A DNA stretch of 11,642 bases from AP-15 sp045802495 (lineage in GTDB: Bacteria; Pseudomonadota; Alphaproteobacteria; ATCC43930; CGMCC-115725), in assembly GCA_045802495.1 (NCBI GenBank), contig JBJMQW010000347.1, positions 1-11,642 on the forward strand, written 5' to 3'. Below are positions 5,812 to 11,642 of the stretch, piece by piece. The notes below the pieces were generated by a model that was not told the origin of the DNA, did not search any database, and saw only the letters and a program-made list of their open reading frames with translations. Each line of letters begins with the position of its first letter. Within the stretch, counting starts at the first letter, position 1. Both the position numbers and the translations under genes were made by a program.

Positions 5812-6279
5812 ATGTTCGCTCGCGGCAAGCAAAACTGGTTAAGGCGCGTCGTCCTTGCCGTGGCAATTATCGCGACTGCAGCCTTTGCCCTCGGAGCAAC
5901 GCCGCGGCCGGCGTCGGCGCAATACTATCCGGCGGCTTATCCATACTACGGCTATCCTTACTATCCCTATTATCCATACTACAATCCATACTACGCGTCG
6001 TATCCGTATTATTATGGATACCCCTATTGGGGTTGGCCGGCCGGAGTCACGATTGGCGGCTGGTGGGGCGGCGGCTGGGGCTGGGGTCGCGGCTGGGGCT
6101 GGGGTCGCGGCTGCTGGAATTGCGGCTTTGGCCGCCCCGGGTTTGCTCACTCCGGCTTCCACGGCGGGGGGTTCCGTGGCAGCGGCTTCCACGGCAGCGG
6201 GTTCCGTGGCGGCGGTGGCGGCGGAGGCTTCAATCGCGGTGGCGGTTGGCTCGCTTCACACGGCAGCTTTCGTCACTAG
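5812..6279 (+). CDS. Secreted Tyr/Gly/Trp-rich low-complexity protein, function unknown
   Basis: A 155-residue protein I cannot assign to a characterised family. A clear Sec signal peptide (RR at 11-12, hydrophobic VVLAVAIIATAAFAL, probable cleavage ASA-Q at 36/37) sends it to the periplasm or beyond. The mature chain is zoned. Residues 37-75 are Tyr/Pro-rich with YPYY units and 20 Tyr. Residues 82-100 are Gly/Trp (GWGWGRGWGWGRG). Then comes CWNC (101-104), the only Cys pair, and finally a GF(H/R)G and poly-Gly tail. Start ATG 5812 has GGAG 6 nt upstream; the open frame extends upstream over the antisense of yciA but that is a shadow. Small Tyr/Gly-rich exported proteins occur widely in alphaproteobacteria. 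Chromatium-type sulfur globule proteins are similarly Gly/Tyr-rich, but that likeness is compositional only. It is 17 nt upstream of purC. Confidence 0.85.
   Translation: MFARGKQNWLRRVVLAVAIIATAAFALGATPRPASAQYYPAAYPYYGYPYYPYYPYYNPYYASYPYYYGYPYWGWPAGVTIGGWWGGGWGWGRGWGWGRGCWNCGFGRPGFAHSGFHGGGFRGSGFHGSGFRGGGGGGGFNRGGGWLASHGSFRH
6073..6108 (+). repeat. Perfect 18-bp tandem duplication inside the Tyr/Gly-rich gene
   Basis: GGCTGGGGCTGGGGTCGC occurs twice back to back (6073-6090 and 6091-6108), in frame, encoding GWGWGR twice. The identity at DNA level suggests a recent duplication or slippage event. Confidence 0.9.
6154..6213 (+). repeat. Near-perfect 30-bp tandem duplication inside the Tyr/Gly-rich gene
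   Basis: Two adjacent 30-bp units (6154-6183 and 6184-6213) begin GGCTTCCACGGC and contain GGTTCCGTGGC. They differ at only a few bases and encode GFHGGGFRGS then GFHGSGFRGG. Length variation between strains is likely. Confidence 0.85.
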
Positions 6280-6296
6280 CGGGCGCGTCTCAGCAC

Positions 6297-7289
6297 GTGA
6301 TCAGCGCGGATAAGCTCGCGGCGCATCTGGACAATGTCTTAACAGACGCGACGATCTCCGAGCTCCCGAACCAATATCGGGGCAAGGTCCGCGACAACTA
6401 CGATCTGTCGGACGGGCGCCGCATCATTATCGCGACCGACCGCTTGAGCGCCTTCGACCGGATACTCACCGCGATCCCGTTGAAGGGGCAGGTGCTGACG
6501 CAAATCGCCCGGTTCTGGTTTGACGCGACGCGCGACATTTGTCCCAACCACGTAATCGAATATCCGGATCCCAATGTAGTCGTATGCCGGCGCCTCGACA
6601 TTCTGCCGGTAGAAATGGTGGTTCGGGATTATTTGACCGGAACCACGGCAACATCAATCTGGCCAATGTACCAAGCCGGGCTGCGGGAAATTTACGGCGT
6701 CCGATTTCCCGAGGGCTTGCGGCAGAATCAAAGATTGCCCTCGACGATCATCACGCCCACGACCAAAGCGGTCGCTGGCGCGCATGACGAGCCGCTAACG
6801 CCGCAAGAGATAATCCGGCGTGGGCTGCTGTCACCGGAGCAGTGGCGGACCGCCTCCGAACTGGCACTCGCCCTGTTCGCGCGCGGCCGCGAACTCGCCG
6901 AGGCGCGCGGCCTGATACTCGTCGATACGAAATACGAATTCGGCTTCGACGCTGCCGGGCGGATTATTCTAGCCGACGAGATACATACGCCGGACAGCAG
7001 CCGCTATTGGATCCATGACAGCTATGAGGCCCGGTTCGCTTCGGGCGAGGCTCCGGAGAGCCTGGACAAGGATTTTGTGCGGCGCTGGGTTACGGCACGC
7101 TGCGATCCTTATCGCGATCCGGTGCCCGACATCCCGAGCGACATTGTTCTCGAAGCAGCACGGCTCTACATCGAGGCTTTCGTGACGATTACCGGGAAAA
7201 GCTTCGAGTTTCCCGCCCCTGACGTCCCGGTGTTGGAGCGCATCCGCAGCAATTTGGCCCAATATATTTTCGCTCGCAGCTCGGTTTAG
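6297..7289 (+). CDS. purC: Phosphoribosylaminoimidazole-succinocarboxamide (SAICAR) synthase, long form
   Basis: Cytoplasmic enzyme of de novo purine synthesis: CAIR + aspartate + ATP gives SAICAR + ADP + Pi. At 330 residues it resembles the longer, yeast ADE1-like form rather than the roughly 240-residue E. coli type. Motifs seen: GKVRDNYD (29-36), TDRLSAFD (47-54), TPTTKA (153-158), DTKYEFG (210-216) and DEIHTPDSSRYW (227-238). The start is placed at GTG 6297, 17 nt after the preceding stop, because homology begins within about 25 residues. No good Shine-Dalgarno is visible, so coupling to the upstream gene is possible. The frame is open upstream to 6027 but that overlaps the Tyr/Gly-rich gene and is a shadow. 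Alphaproteobacteria often carry a second, shorter purC near purS/purQ; none is visible here. Confidence 0.95.
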   Translation: MISADKLAAHLDNVLTDATISELPNQYRGKVRDNYDLSDGRRIIIATDRLSAFDRILTAIPLKGQVLTQIARFWFDATRDICPNHVIEYPDPNVVVCRRLDILPVEMVVRDYLTGTTATSIWPMYQAGLREIYGVRFPEGLRQNQRLPSTIITPTTKAVAGAHDEPLTPQEIIRRGLLSPEQWRTASELALALFARGRELAEARGLILVDTKYEFGFDAAGRIILADEIHTPDSSRYWIHDSYEARFASGEAPESLDKDFVRRWVTARCDPYRDPVPDIPSDIVLEAARLYIEAFVTITGKSFEFPAPDVPVLERIRSNLAQYIFARSSV

Positions 7290-7316
7290 GGTTGCCGGCA
7301 CGAAGGTGGCGCCATA

Positions 7317-8240
7317 ATGAGCCGCTGGATCGGCGTCATAGCCACAGTTTTTTTGGCCGCCACCCCGCTTTGCTCTGTGGCGCAGACCAGTGCCGGCAAA
7401 ATCGTCGTCGCGTCCAAAATCGACACCGAGGGCGCTTTGCTCGGCAACATAATCCTGACCCTGCTCGAGGCCCGCGGGCTTCCGGTCGAGAATAAGCTGC
7501 AACTCGGGCCGACCAATATCGTGCGGAGCGCCATTCTTGCCGGGCAGATCGATATCTATCCCGAATACACCGGGAATGGCGCGCTATTCTTCCACAGGGA
7601 GGACGATCCGCATTGGAAGAGTTGGGCGTCCGGCTTTAAGCTGGTCCAGACGCTTTGCTTGGAAAAGAACCATCTGGTCTGGCTGACGCCTGCCCCGGCG
7701 AACAACACATGGGTGATCGCGGTCCGCAGGGACCTCGCAACCCGCAGTCATCTGGCATCGATGGAAGATTTTTCGAAATACGTTGTGTCGGGTGGCAGGA
7801 TCAAGCTCGCCGCCTCGGCGGAGTTCGTCGAGAGCCCGGCGGCATTGCCGGCGTTCGAGACGACCTATCGCTTCCACCTTTCTGATGAGCAGCTGCTGAC
7901 ATTGGCGGGCGGCAACACCGCGGCAACCTTGCGCGCCGCCGCCGAAGAAATGTCCGGTGTAAACGGCGCGATGGCATACGGCACCGACGGCGCGCTCGCG
8001 GCGCTCGGGCTCGTCTCCCTGGTGGACGACAAGGGCGCGCAGATCGTCTATGCCCCGGCGCCGGTCGTGCGCGAGCCGGTGCTGCAGCAATATCCCGAAA
8101 TTGCCGCCGTGCTCGATCCGGTGTTTGCCACACTGACTCTCGAAACATTGCAGAAGCTCAACGCTGATATTGCCGTCGATGGTCAGGATGCCGGTTCGGT
8201 GGCGGTCGCCTTCCTGAAATCTCGCAAATTTCTGCCGTGA
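7317..8240 (+). CDS. osmF: OsmF/YehZ-type osmoprotectant ABC transporter substrate-binding protein
   Basis: Periplasmic binding protein of 307 residues, nearly the length of E. coli YehZ (OsmF) and colinear with it throughout. Shared blocks are SKIDTEGALLGNIIL (33-47), DIYPEYTGNGA (79-89), WLTPAPANNTW (122-132), KLAASAEF (163-170), AMAYGTDG (218-225) and APAPVVRE (246-253). A Sec signal peptide (residues 1-22, cleavage near SVA-Q) precedes the mature protein. The family binds quaternary amines such as glycine betaine; YehZ itself is reported to have low affinity, so the true ligand is open. ATG 7317 has AAGGTGG 7 nt upstream. It begins 27 nt after purC and its stop overlaps the permease start in GTGA. 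Confidence 0.95.
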   Translation: MSRWIGVIATVFLAATPLCSVAQTSAGKIVVASKIDTEGALLGNIILTLLEARGLPVENKLQLGPTNIVRSAILAGQIDIYPEYTGNGALFFHREDDPHWKSWASGFKLVQTLCLEKNHLVWLTPAPANNTWVIAVRRDLATRSHLASMEDFSKYVVSGGRIKLAASAEFVESPAALPAFETTYRFHLSDEQLLTLAGGNTAATLRAAAEEMSGVNGAMAYGTDGALAALGLVSLVDDKGAQIVYAPAPVVREPVLQQYPEIAAVLDPVFATLTLETLQKLNADIAVDGQDAGSVAVAFLKSRKFLP

Positions 8241-9445
8241 TTTCCCTCCTCGGCACGGAGCAGCGGCCCGCTCGACCCTTTCCGCTCCGCGTCCACAATC
8301 AGGTTCTGCTGGTGCTGGTGATCGTCGCAACTGCATCGACAGCAGCGGCGGGCTTTGTCAGCCTTGCATCCAACCGGCTCGTTTCAGGGGATCCGATCCC
8401 GCTGTGGATCGCGGCAGACCGGCTTTCGGTTACAGGCGTCACGCTCCTGGGCGGCGTTCTATTGATCGCTTGTTGGATCACCCCCGGCAGGCTGCTTCAC
8501 TACGCGGTGCTGGCGGCTGCCACTCTGCTGCTGCTGCTCGCGCTTGCCGCGGCCGGCAACGCCGCCGGCTATCTTGCGTCCCGCGCTTCCGCCGAATCCC
8601 GGATCTCGCTTGGGGCGGCCTTCTGGATTCTTGCCGGCTGTGCCGCGCTCGGCGTCGGAGATGCGCTGCAGCGTCTCGGAGCCGGTATCGTCGTCCGCCT
8701 TGCAGTAATAACCGGAATAGCAACGGGCGCGGTTGTGCTGGCGGCCGCCGGCACGTTCGACGCCCTGTCGATTGCGCGTGAATATGACAGCCGGCGTCAG
8801 CTCTTCATCGACGCGCTGGGGCGGCATATCAGCCTGGTCGCAGCCGCGGTCGGAAGCGCTGTCGTAATAGGCTTTCCGCTTGGGGTCGCCGCGGCGAGGA
8901 GACCGCATCTGCGCGGCGCGCTATTCGCCAGCCTTAACATCCTGCAGACCATTCCATCGATTGCCCTCTTCGGATTGCTGATTGTGCCGCTCTCGGCTCT
9001 AGTCGCCGCCTTGCCGCAGCTCGCGGCGTTCGGGATCGGCGGCATCGGCGTGGCGCCGGCACTGATTGCCCTTGTGCTCTATGCGCTGCTGCCGGTTGTT
9101 CGCAACACATCGGCGGGGTTGGCCGGTGTCGACCACGCTGTAATCGACGCGGGACACGGCATGGGGCTCACCGATCGGCAGATCTTTTACCAAGTCGAGC
9201 TGCCGCTTGCCCTCCCGGTATTGCTCGCCGGACTTCGTATCGTCACGGTGCAGTCGATTGGACTGGCTGTCGTGGCGGGGCTGATCGGAGCAGGCGGCCT
9301 TGGCACCTTTGTCTGGGAGGGACTCGGCCAATACGCCGTCGATCTGGTGCTGCTCGGCGCTCTCCCGGCAATATTTCTTGCGCTGGCTGCCGACTTCGTG
9401 CTGCAGATCCTGTCAGCCATACTGCGCCGACGCTTCGCGCCATGA
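8237..9445 (+). CDS. yehY: YehY-type permease of an osmoprotectant ABC importer
   Basis: Inner-membrane permease of 402 residues, slightly longer than E. coli YehY and alignable end to end. An extended N-terminal half has several hydrophobic segments (about 21-45, 65-80, 88-110, 126-143, 152-172). The BPD permease domain follows at about 195-395, with ILQTIPSIALFGLLI (235-249), PALIALVLYALLPVVR (274-289) and the ATPase-contacting EAA loop at about 303-330 (ends LPLALPVLL). GTG 8237 overlaps the osmF stop (GTGA), and its own stop overlaps the next ATG (ATGA at 9442), so the three genes are probably translationally coupled. The second permease YehW, present in the E. coli yehZYXW operon, is not in this window. 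YehY may homodimerise, or YehW may be elsewhere. Confidence 0.94.
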   Translation: MISLLGTEQRPARPFPLRVHNQVLLVLVIVATASTAAAGFVSLASNRLVSGDPIPLWIAADRLSVTGVTLLGGVLLIACWITPGRLLHYAVLAAATLLLLLALAAAGNAAGYLASRASAESRISLGAAFWILAGCAALGVGDALQRLGAGIVVRLAVITGIATGAVVLAAAGTFDALSIAREYDSRRQLFIDALGRHISLVAAAVGSAVVIGFPLGVAAARRPHLRGALFASLNILQTIPSIALFGLLIVPLSALVAALPQLAAFGIGGIGVAPALIALVLYALLPVVRNTSAGLAGVDHAVIDAGHGMGLTDRQIFYQVELPLALPVLLAGLRIVTVQSIGLAVVAGLIGAGGLGTFVWEGLGQYAVDLVLLGALPAIFLALAADFVLQILSAILRRRFAP

Positions 9446-10365
9446 TCGAAATCGACAGCGTAACGAAAAGCTATGGCGATCGCCGGGTCGTCGATCGCCT
9501 GTCGATGACGATCCCCGCCGGGGAATTCTGCGTGCTGCTCGGCTCCTCCGGTTGCGGCAAATCGACAACCCTACGGATGATCAACCGGTTGATCCCCGCC
9601 GATTCCGGTTCGATCCGGGTGGCTGGCGAGAACGTCGACGATTTACCGGCCGAGGCGTTGCGGCGCCGCATCGGATATGCAATCCAGTCGATCGGGCTCT
9701 TTCCGCATTGGACGATCGAGGACAATATTTCGACCGTGCCGAAGTTGTTGAAATGGCCTCGGGCGCGAAGGCGCGACCGCGTTACCGAGCTTCTGGAATT
9801 GCTTCGCCTCGAACCGGGGGTTTACCGCAGCAAATATCCGCACCAGCTTTCGGGTGGCGAGCAGCAGCGCGTCGGCGTGGCCCGCGCCCTCGCGGCCGAT
9901 CCGGAGCTGTTGCTGATGGACGAGCCGTTTGCCGCGGTCGACCCGGTCACCCGCGACGCGTTGCAGGCAGAGCTTGCATATATCCACCGCAGCACGGCCA
10001 AGACCATCGTATTCGTAACCCACGACATCGACGAGGCGCTGCGTCTAGCGACCCGGATCGCTGTCATGCTTGAGGGCAAGATCGCGCAGCTTGGCTCGCC
10101 GCTCGATATCCTGGAGCATCCGGCGAACGACTTCGTTGCGGATTTTGTCGGACACCACGGCGTCGCGCTCAAATTGCTGTCGCTGCGAAGGATCGCCGAT
10201 CGGATGCATCCGGCCGAAACCGCCGAAGGCGAGCCGCTTCCTGCCGATGCTTCGTTGCGGGACGCGCTTTCGGCGATGACCACACGCCGAACCGACCGGT
10301 TGCCGGTTTGTGACGCCGAGGGCCGCAAGATCGGAGCGATCACGCTCGCCGATCTCGTGCGGTAA
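9442..10365 (+). CDS. yehX: YehX/ProV-type ATPase of the osmoprotectant ABC importer, with a C-terminal CBS segment
   Basis: Cytoplasmic ATPase of 307 residues, matching E. coli YehX in length and layout. Walker A GSSGCGKST (34-42), the block RRRIGYAIQSIGLFPHW (74-90) with the Q-loop, signature LSGGEQQRVGVARAL (136-150), Walker B LLLMDEPFAAVDP (156-168) and H194 (VTHDIDEAL) are all present, so it should be active. A single CBS-like segment (about 262-307, SLRDALSAM and LPVCDAEGRKIGAI) ends the protein. In OsmU/OpuA-type systems such modules can sense ionic strength or nucleotides; whether one CBS unit does so here is inference. It starts in the ATGA overlap with the permease gene and ends 29 nt before the aldolase-family gene. 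Confidence 0.95.
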   Translation: MIEIDSVTKSYGDRRVVDRLSMTIPAGEFCVLLGSSGCGKSTTLRMINRLIPADSGSIRVAGENVDDLPAEALRRRIGYAIQSIGLFPHWTIEDNISTVPKLLKWPRARRRDRVTELLELLRLEPGVYRSKYPHQLSGGEQQRVGVARALAADPELLLMDEPFAAVDPVTRDALQAELAYIHRSTAKTIVFVTHDIDEALRLATRIAVMLEGKIAQLGSPLDILEHPANDFVADFVGHHGVALKLLSLRRIADRMHPAETAEGEPLPADASLRDALSAMTTRRTDRLPVCDAEGRKIGAITLADLVR

Positions 10366-10394
10366 CATCCTCTGCGGCGGCGCAGGAACGCAAA

Positions 10395-11495
10395 ATGATG
10401 AGCGAGCCAGATAACGAGCGTATTGTGCATTTCCGATCCGACGGGCTGGCGCTATCGCCGGCCGAATATGCAGAATTGCTGACGCGGCTCGCGAAGAATG
10501 GCGGCATAACAGCCGACGAATTCTCGCGCGATGGGACCGTCGCTGCCCTCGAAGAGCGCATGGCTGCGATCCTCGACAAAGAGGCGGCCGTCTTTCTCCC
10601 GAGCGGGACCCTCGCCAATCACTTGGCGCTGCGGCTACTCGCAAAGAGCGGACGCAGGGTGCTGGTGCAGCGAGAAAGCCATATCTACAACGACACCGGA
10701 GATTGTGCGCAGGAGCTGAGCGGGCTGACCTTGATCCCGCTCGCCGCCGGGCGCGCCACCTTCGAGCTCGCCGAAATCGAGGCCGAAATTGCCCGCGAGG
10801 AAGAAGCGCGGGTGGCGACGCCGATCGGCGTGATCTCGATCGAATCCCCGGTCCGCCGGCTCCAGGGTGAGGTCTTCGACTTCGCGGAGATGCGGCGGAT
10901 CGCAGCGTTCGCCCGTGATCGGGGAATAGGGCTTCATTTCGACGGCGCCCGCGTGTTCCTCGCCTCGGCCTATACCGGGATAACCCCGGCGGCCTATGCC
11001 GCGCTGTTCGACACGGTTTACGTCTCGCTCTACAAGTATTTCAACGCCGCCGCCGGTGCGATCCTTGCCGGACCGAGGCGCCTTCTGGGCGCGCTATACC
11101 ATCAGCGCCGGATGTTTGGCGGCAGCCTTCGCCAGGCTTGGCCAAACGCGGCGGTGGCGCTGCACTATCTCGACGGGTTCGCCGAACGGTTTCAGCGTGC
11201 CGCGGCGGCAGCCGAGAGCCTGTTCGAGGCCTTGCGCGAGCGGCCCGACTGCCAAATCTTGCGGGCACCGACGGCGACCAATGTCGCAATTCTTCGCGTC
11301 GCCAGCGCGGACGCCGCGGGCTTGCCCGGGCGGCTCCATGGACGAGGCATCGCCATCCGTCCTGCGCGGTGCGTCTGCGCGGCGCACAGCGAATTCGAGT
11401 TGTTCACCAACGAGACAATTTTGCGGCGCCCGGTAGCGGAGATCGCCGAGCAATTTCTCGAAGCGCTCGGACCGGCGCCCCGGCGCCAATATTGA
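10395..11495 (+). CDS. Threonine-aldolase/beta-eliminating-lyase family PLP enzyme, divergent subfamily
   Basis: Fold-type I PLP enzyme of 366 residues. Core landmarks are FRSDG (13-17), AAVFLPSGTLANHLAL (64-79), H96 in ESHIY (likely ring-stacking), LHFDGAR (180-186, Asp for the PLP nitrogen) and the probable Schiff-base lysine K214 in VSLYKYFNAAAGAILAG. Low-specificity L-threonine aldolases usually read RSDTVT and CLSKGLGAPVG at these places. Here they are RSDGLALS and SLYKYFNAAAG, so substrate and even reaction (retro-aldol to glycine versus beta-elimination) should not be assumed. Start ATG 10395 has AGGAA 6 nt upstream; ATG 10398 is an alternative. It follows yehX by 29 nt, so it may act on a compound linked to that importer, but the link is positional only. 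Confidence 0.88.
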   Translation: MMSEPDNERIVHFRSDGLALSPAEYAELLTRLAKNGGITADEFSRDGTVAALEERMAAILDKEAAVFLPSGTLANHLALRLLAKSGRRVLVQRESHIYNDTGDCAQELSGLTLIPLAAGRATFELAEIEAEIAREEEARVATPIGVISIESPVRRLQGEVFDFAEMRRIAAFARDRGIGLHFDGARVFLASAYTGITPAAYAALFDTVYVSLYKYFNAAAGAILAGPRRLLGALYHQRRMFGGSLRQAWPNAAVALHYLDGFAERFQRAAAAAESLFEALRERPDCQILRAPTATNVAILRVASADAAGLPGRLHGRGIAIRPARCVCAAHSEFELFTNETILRRPVAEIAEQFLEALGPAPRRQY

Positions 11496-11529
11496 CGCCG
11501 CCCGGCTTGCGGCTTACCTAGATTCGACT

Positions 11530-11642
11530 ATGGCTAAGCTTCCGATTATCACCGCACCCGACCCCAGGCTCAAGATCAAGGCGCGACCGGTGCCCGCTGT
11601 CGATGCCGAGATCCGGCAGCTGATGGACGACATGATGGAGAC
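11530..11642 (+). CDS. def: Peptide deformylase, N-terminal fragment (3' end outside window)
   Basis: The first 37 codons and two further bases are present, starting MAKLPIITAPDPRLKIKA and reading on to IRQLMDDMMET. The pattern I..PDPRL...A.PV..V...I..L.DDM.ET matches the N-terminus of peptide deformylases, which remove the formyl group from nascent proteins. The catalytic motifs (GVGLAA, EGCLS, HEXDH) would lie beyond the right edge, so activity cannot be judged. It begins 34 nt after the aldolase-family gene, with no obvious Shine-Dalgarno. Confidence 0.85.
   Translation, partial: MAKLPIITAPDPRLKIKARPVPAVDAEIRQLMDDMME

Noticed and set aside
5938..6029. Repeated TATCC/TACT units in the Tyr-rich part considered as a CRISPR or microsatellite array
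   Set aside because: The units are Tyr-Pro codons with mixed TAT/TAC use in a signal-peptide-bearing frame. Spacing is irregular and there are no spacers.
6027..6296. Upstream extension of the purC frame
   Set aside because: It overlaps the Tyr/Gly-rich gene out of frame and encodes Arg/Leu-rich text unlike purC.
1..11642. Mobile element, prophage, toxin-antitoxin or defence system
   Set aside because: No transposase, integrase, phage, nuclease or toxin-like product is seen in any frame, and no tRNA-associated attachment site. The genes are transport and metabolic genes of uniform composition.

Overview
The window looks like chromosomal DNA of a GC-rich alphaproteobacterium, probably Hyphomicrobiales (Bradyrhizobium-like) or Rhodospirillales. 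The grounds are GC-rich codon use, a fused LivM-LivG transporter subunit, a Tat-type binding protein, and a GTCATTGCGAG/GCAATCTC palindromic repeat of a kind I recall from Bradyrhizobiaceae-type genomes. The lineage is an inference; there is no rRNA or marker gene to settle it.

Region 1 (1-4033) encodes a branched-chain-amino-acid-type (HAAT/Liv) ABC importer. On the minus strand lie livH, a livM-livG fusion and a substrate-binding protein cut by the left edge, all overlapping or nearly touching. The second ATPase gene, livF, is read divergently from livH across 55 bp that hold an imperfect inverted repeat. Together they supply all five classical Liv functions in four genes.

Region 2 (4034-5811) holds a two-domain VOC protein that keeps the full set of extradiol ring-cleavage dioxygenase ligands. 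It faces a convergent YciA-type acyl-CoA thioesterase, and a 90-nt palindromic repeat lies between them. The dioxygenase next to livF raises the possibility that this importer serves aromatic compounds rather than amino acids.

Region 3 (5812-11642) is a one-way run of seven genes with gaps of 34 nt or less. In order they are a secreted Tyr/Gly/Trp-rich low-complexity protein with a CWNC motif, a long-form purC, an OsmF(YehZ)-YehY-YehX osmoprotectant-type ABC importer without YehW, a divergent threonine-aldolase-family PLP enzyme, and the start of peptide deformylase.

I see no tRNA, rRNA, CRISPR array, transposase, phage gene or defence island, and no gene-free stretch over 300 nt. Nothing here is clearly a previously undescribed system. 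The most interesting items are the Tyr/Gly-rich protein at the head of a housekeeping/transport run, the dioxygenase beside a Liv importer, the palindrome between livH and livF, and the YehW-less OsmF importer with its aldolase-family neighbour.
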